From Parelaphostrongylus tenuis (taxonomy: Eukaryota; Nematoda; Chromadorea; Rhabditida; Metastrongylidae), in contig JAHQIW010007281.1 of the NCBI GenBank assembly GCA_019055375.1, forward strand, positions 1 to 64,000: 64,000 nucleotides of DNA, read 5' to 3'. The notes below the pieces were generated by a model, which was not told where the DNA came from, searched no databases, and saw nothing but the letters and a program-made list of their open reading frames with translations. The position numbers were made by a program, and so were the translations under genes. Shown here piece after piece: positions 33,640-43,800 of this stretch; position 1 is the first letter of the stretch, and the number at the start of each line of letters is the position of its first letter.

Positions 33640-34255
33640 GTAAGGGGGAAAAAATGTTATTAGATTATTTTCCGGTGCATCTGAGAGAATTGAGTGGTAA
33701 GCAAAACACGACCTCAGACGGGAGTCGAACCTGCATTTCATCCATACGGGGACGCGAGTTGCCACTACACCACATAGGTACATTTGCACCACCACTCATT
33801 CCTCAACATCTCTATGTTAGCTGTCAGCCACCAACCTTTAACAGGTTTGGTCGGGTATGCAATTTTGCTTTATAAGCCCAGATGAGGTGACAGCCATTGT
33901 AATATGTAATACTTATAATTTTCGATGTTTTTGACTGCAATTTTCGCAATGGTACGATTTCTCCAAGACGCCTAAGAGAACTGAGCGGTAAGTAAGCATA
34001 AGTATTACATATCACAATGGCCATCAGCTCAACTGGGTTTACAAGGCGAAATCGCATACCGGACGAAACCTGTTCGAGGTCTGTGGCTGATAGCTAACTT
34101 AGAGATGCTAAAGAATGGGTGGTGGCGCAATATGCCTCGGTGGTGTAGTGGCAGCAAGCGTTCCCGGTATGGATGAAGTGCGGGTTCGACTCTGTCTGAG
34201 GTCGTGTCTTTGCTCACCACTCAAATCTCTTACGTCTTGATAGGGATATGAGTTG
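33640..34255. repeat. 0.6 kb foldback with tRNA-like ends
   Basis: Arms 33646-33915 and 33985-34250 are approximate reverse complements. Each outer part holds a tRNA-like unit: minus strand about 33705-33780 (TGTGGTGTAGTGGCAACTCG, GGTTCGACTCCCGTCT) and plus strand about 34130-34200 (CGGTGGTGTAGTGGCAGCAA, GGGTTCGACTCTGTC). Inner arms share TAATACTTATG-type and CGGTATGC blocks. No ORF. Confidence 0.72.
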
Positions 34256-34279
34256 TTTTGAGCCGTTAGGTCTACTGCT

Positions 34280-34330
34280 ATATAGGCGCCTATTTTGTCC
34301 TATTGGGACTCACCGGTAGCACCCTTCCTC
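34280..34330 (-). ncRNA. degenerate hammerhead, class B
   Basis: Minus strand GUGCUA, CCGGUGA in place of CUGAUGA, stem II GUCC/GGAC, AAAA for GAAA, UAGGCGCCUA stem III. Several core changes; a relic. Confidence 0.5.
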
Positions 34331-34505
34331 GCTTCCGTCTATCCCTTGTGGCTGAATAATCCTTTAAAGAAATCGATGTCGAGTAAAAAATAATTACCCA
34401 ACGTATCTCCTAGGTGTATTGAAAAAATCGTGCTACTGCGAATAATGCAGTCGAAAACATTAGGAATTATAAGTATTACTTAGTCACATTATTTTATGAA
34501 TCCTA

Positions 34506-34966
34506 GTTTTCTTCTTCTTGCGAAAAACGAGGTGTTACATTAATCCTTACTCAACAGCTGGCGTTTCGGCACTTCGCCTTCTTCAGAGCCTGGAAAGGTC
34601 AATCAGTCAATCTGCAATACAATCAGTCAAACACCTCCATTACTCCTTTGGAAAAATCACCAGACCTAAATTTCAATCGCATCAAAGCACAAAATCAATT
34701 TTAAACATACTCACCGTTTTTTGTATGTGTTCCACCGAATTATTCAAGTGGAGATTACCGGATGAAGATCACATCGTCTCGTAATGCACCCTATCCATCA
34801 AAAAAACTTGACCTTCCCAGGCTCCGAAGGCGAACTGCCGAACCTCAGCTGTTGCATAAAGATTAATGTAACACCTTGCGTTTCGCTTAAAGAAGAAAAT
34901 TAGGATTTCTTGAAGCATGCCGAGGTTAATAGACAGTCGGTCTTGGGAATTGTTAGATTATTTTGT
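34506..34966. repeat. inverted pair of PLE pseudo-LTR fragments
   Basis: 34506-34800 matches 7380-7655 of the intact PLE in the same orientation; 34806-34966 matches the start of the same pseudo-LTR in the opposite orientation (ending GCATGCCGAGGTTAATAGAC, GGTCTTGGGAATTGTTAGA). Both fragments carry the hammerhead region, minus at 34557-34590 (GCC in place of GUC) and plus at 34820-34850 (deleted core). No PLE coding sequence lies between them. Confidence 0.85.
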
Positions 34967-35104
34967 TTTGAGCGAAGTCTTAGAGAAGACAGTCGAATAT
35001 AAAGGTATTACCAAATTTGCCAGCCATCATTGCAATGTTGGGTGATCTTGTCACTCAACAAATGCGCAGTGCAAGTTGTTCGTCGTTGATTCCTTGAAGG
35101 CACC

Positions 35105-35157
35105 GTGCTACTGATGAGGCTGAAAGGCTGAAACACGTTCCTCACACCTTATAAGTG
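35105..35157 (+). ncRNA. degenerate hammerhead
   Basis: GUGCUA, CUGAUGA, stem II GGCU-GAAA-GGCU, GAAA, CACGUUC with disrupted stem III. Mirror partner of 33570-33612. Confidence 0.5.
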
Positions 35158-35520
35158 CCATAAAGAACCTCATGCTAGGCTTAAAATATGTTATCAGATA
35201 ATATTGTTTATAGGGAGTCTCAAAATATTTAGTCGAATACCAGTAAAGGTCATTGACGCCGACGTATCAGGTCTCCATCATGGTGAAACACAAGAATCTT
35301 TATGTAGATATTGCAGAGTAAGATTTACGGATTCTTATAGTTTTTACGGGAGATAGGCAGCGTAATGTTTAGTGATGCGGTGTATTAGGAAGTAAAAGTG
35401 ATGAGGCTTTGGTTTATTTCCCTACTCCAACACACTCTTGCAAACAATCAACAAATATGCCTGGTAAACATTTTTGAGCCACACATGTCAGTGGTCTGTC
35501 AAAGGGGGCTGACTTATAGA

Positions 35521-35563
35521 GCCCGATACACGTGTTTCTATCTTGCGATCTCGTCAGTAGGGC
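35521..35563 (-). ncRNA. hammerhead, class A, damaged stem II
   Basis: Minus strand: GCCCUA/UCGGGC, CUGACGA, stem II GAUC-GCAA-GAUA with a mismatched closing pair, GAAA, C-ACGU-G, GUA. Confidence 0.7.
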
Positions 35564-35747
35564 AGAAACACTCGAAACGAAACGAATGATATATTGAATA
35601 TACCAGCCACGAGCAATCGAGTGAACAACACTCTGTGTTCGGTGAGAATTTCACTGGACATAGAGTGTAAAACGTTCGCCGTCGCTAACTCTTAGTTTGG
35701 GGCCTGGAGCGCCCACAGAGATTATCAAAAGACGAGAAAGGGTAACT

Positions 35748-35790
35748 GCCCGACTGACGAGATCGCAAGATCGAAACACGTGTATCGGGC
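35748..35790 (+). ncRNA. hammerhead ribozyme, class A (best preserved)
   Basis: Every element is intact: stem I GCCCGA/UCGGGC (6 of 6), CUGACGA, stem II GAUC/GAUC capped by a GCAA tetraloop, GAAA, C-ACGU-G stem III, GUA triplet. Confidence 0.87.
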
Positions 35791-36439
35791 TCTATAAGTC
35801 AGCCCTCTTACAGACCACTGACATGCGTGGCTCAAAATGTTTACCAGGCATATTGAAATTTGAGCTATGGTCTTTAGAAAACACTCGAAACGAAAATCAG
35901 CAAATACTTTAGGAAGTGGCTTAACTCGTCTACGTCCAAGGCTGCATGAAACATCGTTTCGGTCAGCACTATTGGACATTATGAGGAAGACAAAAAAATC
36001 CTTAAGCAGAAACCGAAGCAACACGTGAAATGTTTGAAGGCCTTTGTGGAGGACGAATGCGAGGAAATAAATCGAATTCAAGAAGTGTTGGGATCCAAGC
36101 AGTAAATTTTGACAACGTGTTGTGTAAAATAAAAAATAGAAGAATAGTTGTTGCTGCAGTTAATTGAATCTATTGCTAGGATTTGAAGTTGATGCGACTA
36201 TTTTCGCACTTCGCGACTCTCATAGTTGTGACGACGTCCCGTAAGAGTTACGATGATGGAAGTGAAGATATACGGCTCGTGAAGCTTTACTTAGCTTCTT
36301 TTCTGGTAACTTTCTCTACACATTAGTATGCTTTTTGTGCTTCCACCGAATTATACACGTGAGAAAAATGAAGGAGTGTGGAGGATATGGGTTTGAGTTT
36401 CACAGCGTTACAAAAGAGTGTATTAAAAGGCCACATGGA

Positions 36440-36560
36440 ACTGTAGCCACAGATATAAGCTTCCGAACATTTATTAATACTTTCATGAAAAGTTCTTGAC
36501 AAGCGAGAAGGATTGGTTTTTCATTTGTCGCCGTCTAGCATATAAATACCGAAAATTTCT
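36440..36560. repeat. half copy of foldback element, family 1
   Basis: ATATAAGCTTCCGAACAT, AAAAGTTCTTGACAAGCGAG and TTTGTCGCCGTCTAGCATAT match the right arm and terminus of the family 1 elements. No matching left arm nearby. Confidence 0.6.
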
Positions 36561-36629
36561 CCTTGTGTGAATATTAGAACGGGCCTCAGAGGTGTTACAA
36601 CTTGATTTTCTAGAAATACTTAAACAGCG

Positions 36630-36824
36630 TTCAACCCTTACAAGACCGTGGACCCACGGCTTCTACGTCTCTAACCTTCAACGTGCTGCATCTAACAATC
36701 GTGTCAACCTTCAACGTGTTGCCTCTAACAGTGGCATCTAATAGCGTCTGCCATTACTAGAAACCCAACATTGATGGTTAGAGACGGAGAAGCTGTGGGT
36801 CTTCAGCTCGAGTAAGAGTTGAAC
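36630..36824. mobile_element. MITE related to 29125-29319 (diverged)
   Basis: Begins TTCAACCCTTACAAGACCGT and ends TCGAGTAAGAGTTGAA with GCTGTGGGTCTTCAG inside; the shared GGACCCACGGC block identifies the family. Same length (195 bp) but more decayed. Confidence 0.65.
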
Positions 36825-37893
36825 TTAGTTGTTGAGTCGATCTTAACCGAGACGTTCGGAATATGCAGAAGGCATCTCCGAGTTTGTTTAAATGGACTTC
36901 AACATTGGGTAACTAAATCTTTATATAGATGAAATTATTGCGTGACTGAGCCAATCTATAGAAAAACTCGAGATGTAATTAATAGCGTTGAAATCGTCAT
37001 ATGAAGCTTTGCTAAAGTGCCAGTGTGGGAGTTGGTTCAATATGAGGTTGAAGCGGATGAGTTCCATTGATTCCATGTATTACACAATTATTTAATCATT
37101 TATCAGAAATAAGAGTTGCTATGGAATATAAGCTCTACAAAAGATGTGATTTTTGATATAATGACGCTCCAAGTGGTCGAGGAAGCTATCATACTGACGA
37201 AGAACGAGTATTTCGAATTGTTCCACATCCGGAAGTTGAAACATAGTGACGCGGATGCGATGACCTAAAAGTCGTCTATGAACTACTTCATAGGTTTTTC
37301 GAGAAATCTGTTTTTAGCTATGTAATGGGACCATCAAAAATTTAGGTTCAGAATATATTGCTCTGTCGAAGTGGCTCTCGGTACTGGTCACCATCAATAG
37401 TAGAAAGAAAGTGAAAAGTGGAAGTCTGGTAACTCACAAGCTGCGAGGACAACGAGAACCAATCGATCGGCTCAGAGGTGGCTGCTGAAGGATGTTATCA
37501 TAAGAGACCATAGCATCAAGATGACGATTTTATACTGCGTGAGATCCTCTCGTAGATTCAAGAGAACCTCATTATGAATCACAGCACGGGCATTTTATTT
37601 TGGGCAAATATACATAATTATTCAAAAGCTTGAGAGTCTAGTGATTTTACTAGCAACTTGTGTGATATGAATTCTGGATTTTAGTGGAGGTAAATTTGGT
37701 TGAAAGAGGCTCATGGTACGAAAGAAATGTTTTCAACAATGTGCATGTGATGATGCAAGAAAAAAAAAACGCACTGATTTCAATGCAGTCGACAAATATT
37801 TAGGCATCTTTTCATAGTATAATTATAGAAGAAAAAGAGAGATTATGTTTACAGCATTCTGGAGAAAGTAGAGAAGAGAAATTTTATGCTTAC
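36825..37893. other. no gene recognised
   Basis: Between the MITE and the next exon on the minus strand. May contain further 3' exons of the His-rich gene; none could be supported. Confidence 0.4.
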
Positions 37894-38077
37894 GTGCAAA
37901 TTATTGCTGCGAGACAGACTTTTTGCTGGAATAACATTAGCAAGTCGCGGTCCATGGGGACGATGACCATGACCGTGGTGATGACGACGGCAATGTTGAT
38001 GATGATGGTGATGATGATGGTGATGCAGACGAGGATGACTGGCTTGTGACAACGATGTCATGGTTCTCACAGACCGT
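37894..38077 (-). CDS. exon encoding a His-rich basic segment, unidentified gene
   Basis: Acceptor TTTCAG, donor CAC then GTAAGC; one base plus 61 codons. Encodes RSVRTMTSLSQASHPRL, a run of nine His, QHCRRHHHGHGHRPHGPRL, then ANVIPAKSLSRSNNLH. In phase with the exon at 38297-38366. Such His runs may bind metals, but they also arise by repeat expansion, so no function is assigned. It may be the cytoplasmic tail of the membrane protein encoded at 40662-44893, which lies upstream on the same strand; the phases require at least one unseen exon between. Confidence 0.7.
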
Positions 38078-38296
38078 CTGAAACGGTAAAATGTTTTTCA
38101 CACCACGTATACTCGAGTTAGCTCAATATTATCAGTTGCAAAATGTCACAGTTACGGAAGAATTTTCACAGATATCAACTGAAAGCTATGAGCAAAATTA
38201 TCGGAGAACACAAAGCAAACAGAAAATCTTTTTTAACTAAGTGGAATAGATTGGCAGGGTGTTTATAAAGTCAATTAAGTACTTCGACTTGCCCAC

Positions 38297-38366
38297 CTGC
38301 CACTATCGTCATTTCGGCTACTGGCTGCATGTTGCCGCCGCTTAGCCAGTATCATATCAAGGTCTC
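38297..38366 (-). CDS. exon preceding the His-rich exon
   Basis: Acceptor ACTATTTTCAG, donor GCAG then GTGGGC. Encodes DLDMILAKRRQHAASSRNDD then SGR, a basic Ser-rich cytoplasmic-looking stretch. The split AG/A codon joins it in frame to 38077. The other two frames contain stops. Confidence 0.65.
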
Positions 38367-38914
38367 CTGAAAATAGTTGGAAAACTCAATTAATCCTACG
38401 ATTACTGCTTCTGAAACCGTGTGAACCTTTCAAACAAGAAATGCTGTTTAGAAAACTGAACTTCGTAGAGCGAAACTCAATCGCCGGAAAAATATCATAC
38501 TTTGCAGTATGGCATATTACTGTGATCGACCTTATTCCAGAAATTCATATGAAATACAATGACTGACTGGGGTATCGAAGAGAGGACGGGTATGACATAT
38601 TGTTCAGCACATAACAATGAATAGCGAGCAAAAGAAGTTCCAAAAACTGAAAATGATCGTTCTCAAATAACCATTATTTATTTGAAGAGATCTCGTTTGC
38701 ATAATTTTTTTTTATGTATCTATCCATAATCATAACGACTAAGAAGCGCAAAGCATTTGATTTTGATCAATTGCTGAGGTACTGACATCGTAATCGGTTT
38801 CACCAAGATCCTTAGACACGACAAACTGCTATTTTACAATGAACAGCAACGTCCTATCATCAAACCAAATGAGATCTGCTGTCTTCCTAGACAAGTCTGG
38901 TAATCATTTTTACA

Positions 38915-38995
38915 CATAACATATATATGTATGTATGCATATATGTATATGTTCATATAAATGGCATGCATATGAGCATATACATATATACTCAA
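38915..38995. repeat. AT-rich low-complexity ATGTAT/ATAT tract
   Basis: Repeated ATATGTAT and CATATA units. Simple-sequence DNA. Confidence 0.7.
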
Positions 38996-39361
38996 TACAG
39001 CGGGGAGCTCAATCCACCTGAAGGACCACCTATCCTGAGAAGGAGTCTGGCGTTTGCACCAAAAAAGCTCAGCTAAAAATGAATTGCACCTAGAGTGCTA
39101 GCCGTTTAGATAGCTACTAGTCGACAGGTGGTAATGTCCTTCTTATCCAGAAGTTCCGCGACTACTCTGTTATGGTGACGCCCTGAAGAAGCCTCGGCTA
39201 GGCTCATCTCGGAACTTCAGAAATCAAAACAGCTAAACCACCACAGTTTCTTTATGCTGGGTTCTTTATGAGTTTATCTTTATTTATGCATGCTTTTATA
39301 CTATCAGTGAAGACAGGCCGCAGAAGTTTATCAAGAATGGATTGGTTCTAAATTCTCATCC
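38996..39361. repeat. copy of a dispersed non-coding repeat
   Basis: Blocks such as GGAGTCTGGCG, CAGCTAAAAATGAATTGCAC and TTATCCAGAAGTTC correspond to 32640-32870 and 22330-22560. No coding capacity. Confidence 0.5.
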
Positions 39362-40030
39362 ACACTCAACAGGATGGGTGTCTCTTAATGCTCCAGTTAT
39401 ATTTATCTAGGTCGAGAAATCAATATGATGAACTGCGCAGCACGAGAGTTGAGCAGGAGAAGCGAGCGGTTTGGATAGCTTTAAGATCATCGAGGATGTA
39501 GCGATTGGATAAAAGAAAATTTGACTCCATGTACACTTTTTCGGCTCCATGGATATCCCTGCATTGGCGTATACTGATCAACCTGACCGGTAAATAAGCA
39601 GGATAAAATAGCATTTGGCGTTGTTGAACGCGCAGTCGAAAGGTCGATGTTAGAAGTATCAAGTTTCTCGCAATTGAGAAAGGAGATTCAGAGCTCCATC
39701 CTACGTTATCAGTCTAATATCAACGACGCCTTCTATACGTCAGGATGTCAAAGATAAGGTGGGTTGGACACGTAGTGCACTTTAACGATAATCGATGGTT
39801 GAGAACCACTACCGAGTGAATACCTCAGGATTCCAAACACATCATAGGAAGATGAACGACCTGGTGGTTTGAATTCTTAGCAAAAAGCTCAGAAGAAAGG
39901 TAAGATGCTCCACGAATTCCTACTTAGAGCAAGGAGGTCCCGCCTTTTGCACACAATGAGGAAGAATGGGAGTTTTACTGGTGCTTTCTCGAGTCGCTTG
40001 ATAGTCATCGGGACGACGGGTTATACGGAT
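39362..40030 (+). pseudogene. RTE LINE relic (3' part)
   Basis: Decayed C-terminal RTE sequence: [11 protein letters not shown], then in other frames [43 protein letters not shown] and the final GTTGYT corresponding to the 3' end. Many stops and indels. Confidence 0.8.
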
Positions 40031-40042
40031 TGCATATATATA

Positions 40043-40094
40043 AGCACTCGGAGTAAAGGTATATATATATATATACCTTTACTTTGAGTGCTTT
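40043..40094. repeat. 52 bp palindrome with TA core
   Basis: AAGCACTC, GGAGTAAAGG, (TA)n, CCTTTACTTT, GAGTGCTT form a near-perfect hairpin. The right half is the outer end of the class A hammerhead element that follows, so two element ends meet here head-to-head. Confidence 0.75.
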
Positions 40095-40179
40095 ATTAAG
40101 ACCACTCTCAAATTTCAATAGATCATTTCGTTATTATTTGAGCCAACTTATCATGAGGTCTGGTAAGGGCTCTTGTACA

Positions 40180-40222
40180 GCCCGCTACACATGTTTCGTT
40201 CTTGCAGGCTCGTCAGTCGGGC
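40180..40222 (-). ncRNA. hammerhead, class A, damaged stem II
   Basis: CUGACGA and GAAA intact, GUA triplet, stem I GCCCGA/GCGGGC with one mismatch; stem II GCCU/GAAC has two mismatches. Confidence 0.62.
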
Positions 40223-40483
40223 AGAACCCGTCGTCTTTCGATATTTTCATATAGTCAGTTCTCTCGGGAGCTCTGCTCCCTTACAGAGTGTTATCGAAGA
40301 CAAACGTTTTACACTCTATGTCAAGCAAAATTTTCACCTAACACAGAGCGTTTGCGCACTCGATTGCTCTTTGACTGATATTTTCATCATATTATACCTT
40401 TATTTCGAGTGCTTCATTAAGACCACGCTCAAATTTAAATAGATCTTTTCATTATTATTTGAGCCAACGTGACGACGGGTTCT

Positions 40484-40526
40484 GCCCGACTGACGAGTCT
40501 GTAAGGACGAAACACGTGTGTTGGGC
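40484..40526 (+). ncRNA. hammerhead, class A, with GUG cleavage triplet
   Basis: Core boxes and stems intact (GCCCGA/UUGGGC, GUCU-GUAA-GGAC), but the cleavage-site base is G, which hammerheads do not cut. Predicted inactive. Confidence 0.68.
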
Positions 40527-40661
40527 GATACAAAAGCCCTTACCAGACCACATGACAAGTTGGCTCAAATAATAATGAAAGGATGTATATATGTACATAC
40601 ATAAAAATTCATACTTTTACATGCATATATGTTTATGTTTATTGTGATTTAGACTACTCAC

Positions 40662-40801
40662 AGCGATAACAGCTGTACAAACAGCAACCCGTTCGACTGG
40701 AATGATTTCTAGGCCGTCCTTTTCAGTGGAGATGTAGGTCAGAAGTACGATAGAAGTAACAAGTATAACCAAGTTTGCAGAAAAATCTATTACAATTACT
40801 T
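40662..40801 (-). CDS. membrane protein exon (TM spans 2 and start of 3)
   Basis: Acceptor GCTTTTACAG, strong donor GCT then GTGAGTAG. AA completes the split Lys codon; 46 codons with FSANLVILVTSIVLLTYIS and ERVAVCTAVIA. Confidence 0.72.
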
Positions 40802-43800
40802 CTGTAAAAGCAACATGCTGCATGCCTTTGTTGGTTGACATTTTCTTAACTTTCACTTTTGAACTTCAAATCAAGCAAAACATCCACTGGTTAACCTAAA
40901 TTTTCCTTCATAATGTGTTGAAGGAATATTACAATATGCAGTGCGACAGTGTCAATGTGAATTCAATCAATCAAAGCGCATTTTCGTTCTTCAGATTATT
41001 TTGAAAAAAGAACACTGAGAAAGCAAAAATGTAGGGAAAAAATACCACTTACTGTTTGCTCGTGACACCAACACGTGAAATGTAATAAATATTGATCCCA
41101 TCTGTATTAATATGAACCACAGTAGGTACTCCAATGTTGTGTCGTACGAACGAAAGGTCTGTATTTGGAGGAAAAGATGATTTCTATTGTAATCCGACGC
41201 AAGTAATTGGATTCCTTGACGGACTCTTTTGCTAGTGTTTTTGAAACTCGACAATTGTCTATCCGTGGTCATTCGTCATCAACAGTAGGGCAGAGCATTT
41301 TGTGTTAATTATGAGAAGCGACTTTCTACCAACCTAGACGCTGATTATTACTATATGGAAAGTTGCAATATTGTCGTTGTGGGGCCAACGAGAGGTTAAT
41401 ATCCGTCCTCGTCTTTCTCGATGCGTTTCAGTAGTTGACGTCTTGGCAACTTTGCCTTTCAGTATCTGTGCGCATTTTATGCAATGTGACTTAAATAAAA
41501 TAGCTAATAGATGCATGGATAGACAACTTGGAGGATAACATGAAGGAGTAACCTGACAAAAGAAGGAAGGCAGGATGAGCAAATTAGGGCCTCTCAAATA
41601 ATCTACTGACCAAATAGCGGACTCAGACTATGTGCTGACCTTTACGACTCAACAGTACGCCCAGCGCTCCGATATGCAGCAGAGACGTGGGCTGATACTT
41701 TGACCAAGTCAAGACTGCTACGAATAGCTCACAGCTCTTGAACGATGTCTTTCAGAACTCAGTCGGCATTCACATTTAGCCGGCTTGCACATTTCAGATC
41801 TCCGAAAACAATCGCATTTCCTTGAAGCAGAAGGATACAAATTGACAGCGAAGCTTAGATGGGTCGATTGAGAGTAAAAAGAGCAGACGATAGGTGGAGG
41901 ATACGATTTGTACAGTGGACTTCACGTGAATATACCCTTACTGGAGGACGACTACTTACGCATTGGACGACGTGTTCGTAAGAAGGATCAATCAGCTGTA
42001 CTCTCTACCGATGTTTTACGGGCCACAGTGTGAAACTCGCACCAACCGCCATGCTCGGATTAGACCACCATCATGGACGACAGTGGAGGGAAGAAGGAGC
42101 GAATGGAAACTGTGCTGGGATCCGCACATATTGTAAAAACGAACACTTCAATTACTTAAGAAAGTAAGTATTTAGATATCCATGTGGGAATTTAATCTAC
42201 TCATTCGGTGTTACGTCACCTGTATTAATAAATCAAATGAATCCGAAGTGTCATTCACGAGCTGCTCATTGAATATGAAGAAAAATAGATATGCGTGGCC
42301 TGTTTATTTATCAGCCAATGACTTTCTTGAGATAGTGTCGTAGTTGTTTCATCTTCAGGTAATCAGGGATATATGACACAATTAAATGGGTCACAGATTA
42401 CTAATTGGCTCCAAGCCTTGCGAGCGCTTTTATCTCTACAAAGAGATCCTTCGGTTTTCAGTCATTGACCCTTACTCTACTGTCGACCGCTTCATTGTCT
42501 GCTATGCACAAGTGGAGATGGGCAGACTCTTCGAAAATCTGATTAGACAGTCAAAGAAGTGATAATTCAAGCCAGTAAAGCCGCGAAAACTGACTCCTGT
42601 TTTTGAATAATCACATGTAACTTCCAATAAGTGGTTACATCAAAACAAAATAGTAGGAATACACAAATGCACTAGCTCTTTCCTCATTCTTTGCACGTAA
42701 AGAAGCACTCATCAAAAATTGTGCCGGACGGCCGGGAATGTGTACACAAGAGAAGAAGAAAGAAAAAGTGCAATTGACGAGTCTGGAAGGCCGGAATACG
42801 GAAGGTATGATAGTTCACGATAACCAGCCAAGGGCGATCGAGTGTACAACGTTCCCGTTCGGTGATTTGATCACTTAACGCCTCGTGTTAAACGTCCCTA
42901 GTCGGTTCTTTATATAAGGGGTTGATCACATAGAAACTGACTGAAGGAAAACGCGCCGTGCAACTGACGAGGCTGAAAAGGCGTAACACATGTATTGCAC
43001 TATATAAGTGTAACACATGTATTGCACTATATAACAGACCACATGCATGGCTTGAAAATTGTTATCAGGCATATCAAAGCTCAGTATCGTCTTGAGAAAC
43101 ACCCGGAACGCAAGGTATGATACACCTCAAAGTCCGGAGCTAATGGATGCGAAATGGCCTATAGCGCTCTGGTACAAGAGACATCAATGTGCAAAACTTT
43201 TGAAGCTTTTCGAATACAATTATGAACAGAAAAATAAGTGCCACAAATCACACGTATTGCCTTCTCTTGATTTAATTTTTTGAACTGGTTGAGTTTAGTC
43301 GTCGTCCCTGTCGAATAGCACAGGTAGTTTTACATCATACAAAACGACTGCTGATTTTTCCTTGAGAGTGGCGATCATTTTTATAATAGATCTTCACTAG
43401 CTCTGTAGATGATCAACCGAGTTATATGAACAGCGCGAAACATATATCTCATTTAGGTTCTGGAGGAAGCTCACTCACAGAGAGGTCAGCTATTAGACCA
43501 CAACGAGAATCAAAACAACCTCTTGCTAGCTTAACAGAGGCAAACCCTTTGGTCTCACATATTGTAAGAGGCATCGGAACAAAAATCTGATGATATTTGC
43601 AAATATTTACCTGACCACTAACTATATTAGACATTATACGGATGGATTGGGACTTATCGACCAAACAATATCCTACTTTGTCAATCTGATCAATCAAATA
43701 GTTCATCAATACAATGCGAGTAATATCGAGTCGATTAGTCGCAAAGCTACATGACACATCACTTGTAGTTGAACATGAACTAAAGCTTTCATTTACATTT

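Larger units (their letters stand above)
35480..35870. repeat. compact inverted hammerhead element, class A
   Basis: Arms about 35450-35570 and 35740-35870 in opposite orientation, sharing GCCACACATGTCAGTGGTCT or its complement, GGGCTGACTTATAGAGCCCG or its complement, and a hammerhead each, pointing outwards. The middle contains GAGCAATCGAGTGAACAACA and ACATAGAGTGTAAAACGTTC, blocks also present in the elements at 40076-40600 and 42768-43090. Confidence 0.8.
40076..40600. repeat. compact inverted hammerhead element, class A
   Basis: Minus-oriented arm 40108-40270 and plus-oriented arm 40455-40600, each with TTGAGCCAA, the TGGTAAGGGCT block and one hammerhead, pointing outwards (40180-40222 minus, 40484-40526 plus). 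Between them lie CAAACGTTTTACACTCTATG and CACTCGATTGCTC, the inverted body blocks of class A, and a second copy of the outer flank (CTTTATTTCGAGTGCTTCAT), so this locus is a nested or rearranged pair. Confidence 0.78.

Noticed and set aside
37894..38077. Zinc transporter by virtue of the His run
   Set aside because: No transporter motif is linked to it; His runs alone are not diagnostic.
40991..41272. Ninjurin-like protein
   Set aside because: The similarity depended on residues upstream of the exon boundary at 41158; after splicing, the Cys-rich context does not fit ninjurin.
43586..43609. 24 nt intron inside exon 43479-43779
   Set aside because: Too short to be spliced, and the frame is open across it.
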